From Choristocarpus tenellus KU-1152 (lineage: Eukaryota; Phaeophyceae), in contig CAXNAD020000004.1 in the NCBI GenBank assembly GCA_964200185.2, forward strand, positions 1 to 64,000: a DNA stretch of 64,000 nucleotides. The letters are read 5' to 3'. Below the pieces are notes generated by a model. It was given only the letters and a program-made list of their open reading frames with translations. It had not been told where the DNA came from and did not search any database. Every line of letters starts with the position of its first letter. The first letter of the stretch is position 1. Shown here piece after piece: positions 27,051 to 35,893 of this stretch. The position numbers were made by a program, and so were the translations under genes.

Positions 27051-30000
27051 CTAACTACCCCGTGACTGCAAGTAAATCAAGTAAATCAAGTAAATCAAAT
27101 TACACCGAAGGGTTATAGGTGATAACCCTAACCCTACCCCTAACCCTATCTCGTAAGAAGATGACAAAGAAGACACAACACATCGTACCCAACCGTCCCT
27201 CACATCCCTAACCCTAATAATAGTAGTAGTTGTCCTCGTCCTGACTCTAACCCTAACAGTAGTAGGCATAACAAACACAGAACCCAATATTGGGGATGTA
27301 CAGTGAGTTCAGCAACAATAAATATAATAATAATAATAATAATAATTGTAATAACAACAATAATTAAAAGTATAAAATATATGTATGGGTTATACCAGCT
27401 TGAAAGGGTGTAGAACGTGGTTCAAGAGGTTTAATCAAGGCCTTGAGCTCCTGTTGATAGGTCAGAATTCCATGGCGTTGTGCCATATCATATAATGACA
27501 GTCTTGCATCATTGAGGCATTGAATAGCCTTCACATACTTGGTCCCAACCACATCATACTATTACTATTAACATTACATACATTATATACTATCATTATT
27601 AACATTACAAACTGCCAGGAGTACAAATAAAAATGAGGTGGCCCACAGGTCATAGTAAGAGTACAATGAATTGTAGCATAAAGGGTACAATGAAGTGTAG
27701 CATAAAGGGTACAATGAAGTGTAGCATAAAGGGTACAATGAAGTGTAGCATAAAGGGTACAATACAGGCTACATTAAATTGTAGAATAAATTTTACAATA
27801 AATAGTATAACACAGGATACACTAAATTGTGGACTAAAATGTGCAGGAAAGGGTATAATGAAGGTACAATAAAGGGTATAATGAAGGTACAGGAAAGGGT
27901 ACAATAACTAGACTGGTTGTGCCAGCTTCACAAGCAACCAGTGACTGCTCGATACATAATGGAATATAGGGTGTACTGAATCACCACACATGTAGGTGGT
28001 ACACTATAAACAGTATGAACACTATTATCAATAATTAATAAAAATAATTAAATACAAGCAAGTGTACACTATAAACTGTATGAACACTATTATCAATAAT
28101 TAATAAAAATAATTAAATACAAGCAAGTGTACACTATGAACAGTGTGCACACTATTATCAATAATTAATAAAAATAATTAACTCAAGTAAGTGTACACTA
28201 TGAACAGTATAAACACTAATTGACTTCAAAGAACATAAACTGTAAACATGATACTAGTCATACATTCAAAATCCTTTAATACATCAAAATACATCAGAAT
28301 GACTAACACATTAAAATATAGCCATCAGCCAATAACCCACCAGGTAAATGTAAATTTAGACCATCACTTGAGTGCAATATTCTTGGCTTGGCAACAGGTG
28401 GAGAACCATATGCATCACTTTGTCTTCCTTGTCCATGTCCATGTCCATGTCCATGTCCCCCTGCCACCGAGGTATCAAAGGACTCTCCACCCATGTGTCC
28501 CTCTGCATTGAAGGCTTTGAAAGAGTCCCTTTCATCCCTATCATTGGTGCTTGGTGGCTGTTGATCTTGATGACCTTGATGACCTACACCAACAGGTTGA
28601 TCATCAATACCAATTTGGTAGGAGGGGCTTGCCATGACATCTGTGTAGGAATGTGTAGGAATGGATACAAAGATGAAAAGCAGCAGTGTATGTGTCAATA
28701 GTGTGGTCAAGAGTGTCACGAGTGCTATGATCACCACTGGGGATAAATGTAAACAATGTGTTACATGTATTACAATCTCAATGTAGACAAAGTACTATCA
28801 GTGGTACTATGAATGATATTATCAATTGTGTGTAAGACAGGGTGCCATTTAGATGATGCATCAGAAGATACATCAGAAGATACATCCAATTAGATTGTTA
28901 GTCAGTGGCGTCCAATGACTGGCATCAAACCATTACACACCAATGGAGCAATTTCAAGCAACTACCTAGCTTTAAAAAAAAAGAAGACAAAAGATAATAG
29001 ATACAAGGACAAAAAAAGACAATAGATACAAAGACAAAAAGATAATAGATACAAAGACAAAAAAAGGTAATAGATACAAGGACAAAAAAAGATAATAGAT
29101 ACAAGGACAAAAAAAGATAATAGATACAAGGACAAAAAAAGATAGGACAACACCAACACACAAAAACATGCACCCCTAGCCCAAGTATGATTCATTGCCA
29201 TGCCAGTCTCCTACCATGTCCCATGTACAGGTTGCACAAGATATCATTACTAAGGTTAGAGTTACTATTTTGATCAATGTATATGATCAACAATCATTTG
29301 TATCAATATTGTCAATACTATATCCCAAGAGTATTTGTGATTCTATTTTTTGATCTTATTAAAATGACATCGCCCTTATCATGAACTGGTCACATCCTTG
29401 TCAATACACCAATACATCAACTATAATATTAAAAACAAAACAATATTTTTGGATGTCATCAGTGATGGAGGTAGTATTGTAGTATTAGTATTGTACTATT
29501 ATAGCACAGAGGGTACTACAAAAAAATATGTAGTGTGTGTAGTGTTGTGATGAGTAGGACTTTAATTTTGCAATATGCACATCACACATGTATACTTCAC
29601 TACAACTAAGTACTACTTTATGTATTCGTAATGACAGTATATTAATAGAACAGTAGCCTTTATATGGTTTCTGTGAAAGTGTTGAGTTATGAACATTATA
29701 CTCCCACTCTCTGGCACTCTAGGCCCCCATATACATTGTAACCTTCTCAACAGGATAGTTACACATAATCATACAAATAAACATGACTTGATCTACAAGG
29801 GGAGACACCAAACTATGCTATACTATGCTATACTATGCTATATAATACAATACAATACTATACTATACTATACTATACTACACTACACTACACTACACTA
29901 CACTACACTACACTACACTACACTACACTATACTATACTATACTATACTATACTACACTATACTACACTACACTACACTACACTACACTACACTATACTA

Positions 30001-33000
30001 TACTATACTATACTATACTATACTATACTACACTACACTACACTACACTACACTACACTACACTATACTATACTATACAATACTATACTATACTATACTA
30101 TACTATACTGTGCTGTGCTATACCACGCCGAGCAACTACTCTACCTATACAAAATCTAGTCCTACAATATTTTAATAATATAATAATATAATAATATAAC
30201 AATATAATAATATAATAATATTACAATAATATAACAATATAATAATATTACAAAATATAACAATATAATAATATTACAATAATATTACAATATAATAATA
30301 TTACAATAATATAATAATATAACAATACAATAATATAATAATATAACAATATAATAATATAATAATATAACAATATAACAATATAATAACATAACAATAT
30401 AATAATTTTATATAGTACTCGTACAAAGGAAAAAGGACTAGACTAGACTGGACTAGACTATACATTAACTAGGTTAATGTGGTGGGTCACACACGTTGAC
30501 TAAAATATAAAGGATGAACATTATTTTTCAAATTTTCCTTATCTTCCACTGTTGAAACGTCCTATAACCCACCTACCTCTTTCACTACCATAATAATGTA
30601 CTACAACAGACTACAAGAAACTACACTACAATCAATATGGCACAAAGTACAGTCAATGCAATGCACCATATACTAGGTACTATTATTATAGAAACTATAA
30701 TAGTAATCATAATACTACTATTAAAATCAAAATATTTAATAACTGGACTGGACTAGATATCTCGTACTATGTACTAATATCATGGTAGTGCCAAGTAAAA
30801 TTCTAGAAAAATTTAGTAACATTTTGGCAAAAAGGATTGTGTACTTGTGACACCAACATAAGACATGTATCATGATCCATATCACTTGGCACCTCTCACC
30901 TCTGTTGCTATTGTGAAAAGTGAGTCCAATTCCCTTTCTAGCTTCCTCTGCTCTTTGTCGCTCCTTGATCAAATCATAATCATAATCATAATCATAATCA
31001 TAATCATAATCACAATCACAATCACAGTCATCATGCAATCATTAAAATCAACACATTGATAATAACAAAAGTTAGTAAAAAAAAAAAATGCACACAAAGG
31101 TAGTCACCACGCAATCATCAAAGGTACAGTGAGAGAAACTGTCATCAATAAGGACAAGAACAAACGGACCAACTGTGATATTGATTAAAAAACTACCGAC
31201 AGAAAGAACATAATACATAATACAAATAATTGCACTCCCATTGATACAATAAACCACATGGACACAATGCTCTACCTTGGTTGCCAAATAGCAACAGGAG
31301 TTATCATTGTTTTTATTATTTCTATTAATATTATTTTTATTATTATTCTTAATAATACCACTACTATTATTATTGTTTTATGGCAATGATACCATAACAT
31401 AGTATTGCTATGATAACAGTTGTAGGACAAGGTGCAATATACTATTCTTAAAATAAAGTACTCAGAGGTAGTATGAAAGAGACTGATAATTGTTAAATAG
31501 TATACAATATCCATACATAGAGTATATATAGAGAGAAAACTATCTATGATGGATACATAAGGTTGACAACTACAAACCTATCAAGTGAGAGGTTATGTGT
31601 AGGGGGTTGATTTAAAGAACATGTACCTCAATATGAATTAATGTTCGGGGGTAGTGACTGAAATTGTCATTGTCATCAACACCCACACATGTTAGGGTTA
31701 GGGTTAGGGTTAGGGATGGGAACTTCAATAGCCTCAATCCATCAAGCACACCTTCACTGCAGTGACTGCAGTGTAAATACAATGTATAGTATCTAGCGTC
31801 TACATGTTGATATTGGCATTATCAACACCAGGATGCTAACCTTATTTACCTTAGAGATGGCCATGGCAAGGTGATCTCTGATTTGAGGGTTAGGGTGTGC
31901 ATCAATCTGCAATCGAAGGGTATCCGCCTCTGCCTGATGGATGATGGATGATGGGTTATGGATGATGGGTTATGGATGATGGGTTATGGGTGATGGGTTA
32001 TGGATGATGGGTGATGGGCCATGGGTTATGGATGATGGGTGATGGGTTATGGGTTATGGGTGATGGGTTATATGACAAGTCAATGGTGTTTCATCAAAAT
32101 CTCAATCAAAATCTCAATCAATACTTCAATCAATACTTCAAATGTAACCAATACAAGTGAGTGTGTGTATACTAATAGTAATAGTGATTTGAGGTAATAG
32201 TAGTTAGTATATAATATCAATAACAAAACATCAGCAGTGGTGCTGTCGAGTATTGCAAGTCATAGTAATAATAGTTAGTATACATGACATGGCCTCATAA
32301 AGTACGTAACAGACACATCGCATTTGTACCATTGTCTGTCATGTTATGTTTGTGCCATTGTACCATTTTAGAGAGCTATGTTGGATTCTACCAGTGGTGT
32401 ACTACTACTGAAAAAAACATTGTAGAGATTGATGGTAAAGTTTACCAATATAGTAGTGACTGTTAATCTCAGTGTATACGTAGTGTATGCACAGTATCAT
32501 ACTAACCCTAACCCTAACCATATACAGAGTATCACACAAACACAACAAACACAGCAGAGCACAATACTATCAGTACATCGTATGACTTATTAATACCATA
32601 TAGCTGTAGTATTAATAATCATACTACCCCTAACCCTAACCACAAAGACGTCCTTGCCAATCTACCCCTAACCCTAACCCTTGTACAATTAGAATTAAAC
32701 TATTGCAGAAAAATCATTCAATCTCAACCTGTTATTGGTGACGAGCAATATATGCTTGCTTCACTGCTATTAATATCAATTGTACTATTTATTATGTACT
32801 ATTGATAGTATTGATATGATAATATAAATATTGACATGATAATAATAGTGTTGATATGATACTGTAACCCTATGAATACTTCATCAACACTGTAAAAACA
32901 AGACCACAACTCCTTGGGTATACTACAAAATGGTGTCAACTAATGTCAGATGGTGGGGTCCTGTGTCATGATGTTTGTTTGCACCATTTATCACCATTTA

Positions 33001-35893
33001 TCACCAGAAGATAACTCGATAGAACTGCAGTAAATTAGTATTAATATACTAATATACTAATATTAGTACTAATATTAGTATATAATACCATTAGACTAAT
33101 ATTAGTATATAATACCATTAGACTAATATTAGTATATAATACCATTAGTGCTAATATTAGTATATAATACCATTAGTACATCTCAGGATATAATGGCATT
33201 TAATAGCACAAGCCATACAAACATACTTAGAGTTAGGATTAGGATTAGGATTAGGATTTCAGGTCTTGATGGTTAGGGTTAGGTGTGTATGTCCTGACCA
33301 ATACCACTTAACCAACCCTAACCCTAACCCTAACCATCAACACAACACTGTACAAGCTTACACACATACACTTACACACCAAACTGTAAAAACAATGTAT
33401 TATTATTATGAATATTATTATTATTACTACTATGATTATTATTGTTATAATTATGATTATTATTGGCAATGTGTAAATATCAGGTATTGATAGGGTAAGG
33501 ATTTCCCTCACCTTGAGAGTCTTGGCTTTATCGTAGTCCTCATCCTCAACAGCCTCCCTCTTGGCTATCTCCAGTTGTGCCAACTTGCTGCCAAGTGACT
33601 TGAGCTGTGTTTCAGCCTCCTTGAGGATCTTGGCAGAATCATAGTCCTGCATTTACATCACAAATTACAGTTGGCAATCAATGACAACCAACAACCCTAA
33701 CCCTAACCCTATAATCATGTAATGATATCAACGACAATGATAATGACAACGACTTACAAACCCTAACCCTAACCCTAACCCTAACCCTAATCCACAGTCA
33801 CCACTCCAACATTGACACACAAAAGCAGGGGCAAAGAAAGGGTCATTGGAAGGAAATATAGGTATGTCCCATGCCATCAAGACGCAAACAGATTGTTCTT
33901 TCTAAGTACCACTTCTAAGTGCCACCTCTAAGTACCACTTCTAAGTACCACTTCTAAGTACCACTTCTAAGTACCACTACAAAGCAGCGCTCAAGCATGT
34001 TCAACAGAGAGGTGGCTGCTTGCAAGCATAAAATCAAAAATATCAAGTCACACATTGTCTTGTGATTGGGGGAGGTGCACCAAAGTTGATATAGTGACCT
34101 CTAGTCTATGTTCATCAGGCAGGTGTGTTTAGTGGTCTACTGAAGATGGAGTCCTCACATGTTGCCAATTAGTTGGCGTCGTAGGCATCATCCTGAAAAG
34201 AAACAAACAGAATTTAGACATCAGTTCTAAGTACCATAACAACAATAATAATAATAATAATAATAATAATACACATTCAACTGATACTGGTAAATAAAAG
34301 ATCACTATGTACGCTTGTGTTGGATCACTGCATAAGAAAAGGTTGCCTTGAGACTACTACAGGTTGCTTTCTCTATGGTCTATGAGCACATACGGACCTC
34401 TTTGCTTGAGACTACTACAAAGGCGCAATATCTTGGTGCACGTCTTCCCTCCTCTTTGTTGCCCAATTGTACCCAATTACCCAATTCAGACAAGTAACAC
34501 AAACCTCGTCAAGTACAGCCGTCTCCTTCGCCGCCGCCAGCTCTCGAATCCTTTGTGCTGTCTCAGGATCAAAGTTCATGTCAAAGCTTAGGTCATCCAG
34601 ATCACTGCGCTTGTGTCTACCACGTACCCCTATCCCCCTTTCTGGCCTACCCCCAAGTGTTGGCAATGGACGAGGACCTGCTCCATATGGTGCCGGTGGG
34701 GCATCCAGGGCACCAGGAGGGAGTGTTCCCAGGGCTTCCCCCAGCAGATTAACAGCTATAATGCCCACCTAGTATTGGGATGAAGAGAGGGATTAAAGGG
34801 AGATAAAGAGAGAGAGAGAGATCAAGGGGGGAATCGCGGGAGGCATGGACAAAAAGAAAAGACACTACCTGGTGTCAGACGATATGTACAAAGTGGACAT
34901 AGGGCTAACCTTTACTTCTTTCCTTGGGGTCTAATCATTTATCGATACATAGTACCAGTTGTTTAAATCAATCCACCGTCTGTACTCGACAAGCAACAAC
35001 GACCAGAAATCATAAGAAAGCGGACAGTGCGATGTAGACACTCCAACACAGCTCACAGATGAGTACACCGCCGTCACCTGGTTGAAAAGGTTTAGTTCGT
35101 TGATGTAACACTTGTGCACCAGCACTCTTAAGAATTGCCCTGATGCATTGACATATACGCTCTTCAGCTCGCGAGCCTGATATTGTGATCGCTCATTACC
35201 GTTCAGGCTTAGGTAGCCCAAACGCCGGAACTGGGCCGACTCGTAGCTATGCCCGTGGCCAACGAACAGCTCGATTTTAGTGGCGATTTTGCTCTGGTGA
35301 GAGAGTATTTGCACCTGGTTTGCAAATGGGACGGAAGAATAAGCAAGGAGCGAGAATCGGGCAATGGGTTTTTTAACTGGGGAGTAGTCTTTCCATGCCC
35401 TGGAGCGAACAGGTCAAAAGTCCACGCTAGTGGAGAGAATTGGGTTGCAAAACTGAGCATGTTGAACATTTGAGGGTTTGAAGGTCTTCAGCAACGAATT
35501 CCTAGATCTGAGGGCAGGAATGTCTGTTGTACACTCTCTTATCCTTATAATTCCAATACAGTATACTGAGGTTTTTCACCTGGGTAATACGAGAAGGAGA
35601 TGCCCAGGCGAGGCCAAGTTCTTGAGGGTAGTCACAGAACTGTGGACTCTGCCATCCTCTTGTGTGGGGGCTGAAGAGGAGAGCGAAATAGATTGTGGAA
35701 CAACGACGAGGAGGATTTATTGCATCAGGTTCCACTTTGTGGGAAGGGTCAGTGTGAACGGGTGTTGCTTTTGATCCAGTTGTCTAAAAAGAGACTTTCG
35801 AGTAGCTTGCCTGTGAACGTTGAGCTCTTCCGCTGGATACTCTGGCTCTTCACCCGAGCAGTAGCAAACTGCGAATCTGATCTTGGAGCTCAT
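10055..35893 (-). CDS. CEP104: CEP104 homologue (cilium/flagellum tip protein)
   Basis: CEP104 works at centriole distal ends and axoneme tips in animals. Exons 5'-3': 35893-35811, 35670-35580, 35314-35078, 34768-34505, 33646-33512, 31933-31850, 30963-30900, 28640-28341, 27558-27396, 25664-25447, 22905-22822, 21403-21299, 20131-19917, 18418-18268, 16483-16394, 14880-14655, 13405-13181, 12216-12035, 11202-11052, 10167-10055. About 1057 residues (human 925). Start MSSKIRFAVC matches the family start. In order: N-terminal jelly-roll (RGWQSPQFCDYPQEL, FRRLGYLSL, ARELKSVYV), paired DYDSAKILK/DYDKAKTLK coiled coil, low-complexity linker, TOG-like helices, and the C-terminal zinc-finger array (CTCQFCG, MHYWQHC, CTECGQVIEI, CPLCF). 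Intron 1 is GC-AG. Phase fails only between 28341 and 27558, so one small exon is probably missed. Introns are repeat-laden. Confidence 0.9.
11666..11900. repeat. 22-bp minisatellite
   Basis: About ten tandem copies of ATACCACACTTTACAACACA plus two bases, some with CACATTAC in place of CACTTTAC, lie in a CEP104 intron. Successive ATACCACAC starts are 22 bp apart. Confidence 0.9.
12167..12213. repeat. CACCAT microsatellite inside CEP104 coding exon
   Basis: About seven CACCAT/ATCACC units lie within the exon 12216-12035. On the minus strand they encode an Asp-Gly run directly before the first zinc-finger cysteines. Confidence 0.9.
12395..12592. repeat. Poly-T tracts flanking a 10-N gap
   Basis: Long T runs at about 12409-12453, 12507-12520 and 12538-12591 surround ten N at 12528-12537. 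The gap is a sequencing or assembly break inside a CEP104 intron, so its true length is unknown. Confidence 0.95.
13635..13659. repeat. CCCTAA run (four units)
   Basis: ATCCCTAACCCTAACCCTAACCCTAT lies in a CEP104 intron. With 14164-14183 and 33761-33790 it is among the longer telomere-like runs of the window. Confidence 0.85.
14164..14183. repeat. CCCTAA run (three units)
   Basis: AACCCTAACCCTAACCCTAA lies in a CEP104 intron. Confidence 0.85.
15719..15822. repeat. GTGTGAAGTGTGTAATGT-type repeat
   Basis: Irregular tandem alternation of GTGTGAA and GTGTAAT words lies in a CEP104 intron. Read on the minus strand it gives an artefactual Thr-His-rich open frame. Confidence 0.75.
16029..16151. 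repeat. GAGTTGACTA minisatellite interrupted by TTAGGG
   Basis: About eleven 10-bp units of GAGTTGACTA. Between the second and third units lies GAGTTAGGGTTAGGGTTGAC, so two telomere-type hexamers have been inserted or have arisen inside the array. Confidence 0.9.
16162..16218. repeat. Perfect 25-bp-stem hairpin
   Basis: A 25-base arm starting TGTGGTATGGTTAATCACAT (16162-16186), a 7-base TTTATTT loop and the exact reverse complement (16194-16218) form an uninterrupted hairpin. It lies in a CEP104 intron immediately beside the GAGTTGACTA array. The perfection suggests recent origin or selection. Confidence 0.93.
17210..17292. repeat. Cluster of TTAGGG runs
   Basis: GGTTAGGG-type runs lie near 17213-17223, 17237-17251 and 17278-17291 in a CEP104 intron; more follow at 17752-17780 and 17858-17870. 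Confidence 0.8.
18573..18715. repeat. 35-bp tandem repeat
   Basis: Four copies of a 35-bp unit beginning AAAATAATTCACTAATACAG, with single-base differences, lie in a CEP104 intron just upstream (gene sense) of the exon 18418-18268. Confidence 0.9.
19595..19740. repeat. Degenerate TTGACATTGATTCTTGATA repeat
   Basis: Seven or more diverged units of TTGATTGTTGACATTGATTC type lie in a CEP104 intron. Shorter relatives (TTCTTGACATCATCAA) lie at 17872-17908. Confidence 0.7.
21527..21712. repeat. AGTAC-word minisatellite
   Basis: The stretch is built from AAGTACCAAGTACAGTAC and AAGTACTAAGTACAGTAC words in mixed order. Like the 8-bp satellite in legumain, it is a concatenation of a few related short words. 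Confidence 0.85.
23160..23440. repeat. Duplicated AT-rich unit with palindromic TTATTA core
   Basis: A unit of about 115 bp that includes AAGAGGCGCC followed by AGCAACATCAT occurs twice (near 23250-23335 and 23336-23430). Each copy carries an AATAAT/ATTATT palindrome before the GC-rich word. Confidence 0.7.
24316..24558. repeat. 13-bp minisatellite
   Basis: About eighteen copies of AATCAACTTGAAA with a few C/T and A/C variants lie in a CEP104 intron. Confidence 0.92.
24833..25010. repeat. TATAATTGTAG-type repeat
   Basis: Words TAGATATAATTG, TAGTTATAATTG and TAGTAATAATTG alternate for about 180 bp in a CEP104 intron, with a higher-order block repeated about three times. Confidence 0.85.
25319..25438. 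repeat. CTCTACTTCTGTACCTGTA repeat
   Basis: A pyrimidine-rich tandem repeat ends about nine bases from the 5' splice site (minus sense) at 25446. Confidence 0.8.
27007..27056. repeat. AACT tetranucleotide microsatellite
   Basis: About eleven tandem ACTA/AACT units lie in a CEP104 intron. Confidence 0.9.
27650..27905. repeat. 24-bp minisatellite with diverged tail
   Basis: Four good copies of GGGTACAATGAAGTGTAGCA plus TAAA (24 bp) are followed by diverged ones. Because 24 is a multiple of three, both strands stay open, which produces spurious open frames. Confidence 0.9.
28000..28215. repeat. 65-bp tandem repeat
   Basis: Successive starts of TACACTAT at 28000, 28065 and 28130 show a 65-bp unit in just over three copies, in a CEP104 intron. 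Confidence 0.9.
28430..28462. repeat. CCATGT microsatellite in CEP104 coding exon
   Basis: CCATGTCCATGTCCATGTCC lies within the exon 28640-28341 and encodes a Gly-His-Gly-His run on the minus strand, in the low-complexity linker between the coiled coil and the TOG region. Confidence 0.85.
28985..29145. repeat. 25-bp minisatellite
   Basis: Six to seven copies of GATAATAGATACAAGGACAA plus AAAAA lie in a CEP104 intron. Read on the minus strand, three overlapping frames are open and rich in Phe/Leu, which is an artefact. Confidence 0.9.
29815..30125. repeat. Pentamer array of CTATA and CTACA blocks
   Basis: About sixty pentamers are arranged as alternating homogeneous blocks of CTATA and CTACA. 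The sequence stays open in two frames of the plus strand, giving an artefactual Tyr-Thr-Leu-His run. Confidence 0.95.
30165..30405. repeat. AATAATATAACAATAT repeat
   Basis: Trinucleotide-like words ATA, ACA and ATT lie in mixed tandem order for about 240 bp next to the pentamer array. Confidence 0.85.
31691..31716. repeat. TTAGGG run (four units)
   Basis: GTTAGGGTTAGGGTTAGGGT and following bases lie in a CEP104 intron, about 135 bp from the 5' splice site at 31849. Confidence 0.85.
31939..32068. repeat. GATGATGGGTTATG repeat
   Basis: Words GATGATGG, GTTATGG and GTGATGG alternate for 130 bp, starting a few bases upstream (gene sense) of the 3' splice site before the exon 31933-31850. Confidence 0.85.
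33040..33180. repeat. 27-bp tandem repeat
   Basis: Four copies of GACTAATATTAGTATATAAT plus ACCATTA lie in a CEP104 intron. Each unit contains the short palindrome CTAATATTAG. Confidence 0.88.
33761..33790. repeat. CCCTAA run (five perfect units)
   Basis: Five perfect CCCTAA units, the longest telomere-like run I found, lie in a CEP104 intron. A shorter run lies at 33695-33711. Confidence 0.92.
33902..33978. repeat. 13-bp CTAAGTACCACTT minisatellite
   Basis: Six copies with two variants (CTAAGTGCCACCT type) lie in a CEP104 intron. Confidence 0.88.
34169..34192 (-). other. CEP104: Possible alternative last exon of CEP104
   Basis: After a good acceptor (CTTTTCAG) the minus strand reads Asp-Asp-Ala-Tyr-Asp-Ala-Asn then TAA, in phase with the preceding exon that ends LDE. 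The main path skips this and joins the exon 33646-33512, which starts DYDSAK. Use of this exon would give a protein of about 232 residues holding only the N-terminal jelly-roll. This is inference. Confidence 0.3.

Noticed and set aside
27633-27904. Open frames on both strands with repeated 8-residue units
   Set aside because: They arise from a 24-bp minisatellite, whose length is a multiple of three and so keeps frames open.
28925-29201. Three overlapping minus-strand hydrophobic open frames that look like membrane proteins
   Set aside because: They translate a 25-bp A-rich minisatellite in a CEP104 intron; hydrophobicity comes from the T-rich complement.
29689-30191. Two overlapping open frames of 118-156 codons (Tyr/Thr/Leu/His runs)
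   Set aside because: They are translations of the CTATA/CTACA pentamer array; the five-base unit avoids stops in these frames by composition alone.
30964-31030. Asp-Tyr repeat extension of a CEP104 exon
   Set aside because: The (ATAATC)n tract is open, but the phase-compatible acceptor at 30964-30966 lies after it, so it is treated as intron.
34467-34772. Plus-strand frames of 65-101 codons opposite CEP104 exon 4
   Set aside because: They are shadows; the minus frame carries the CEP104 block DLDDLSFDMNFDPETAQRI.
35209-35469. Minus-strand 86-codon frame overlapping CEP104 exon 3
   Set aside because: It is in a different frame from QFRRLGYLSLNG and ARELKSVYV, which match CEP104.
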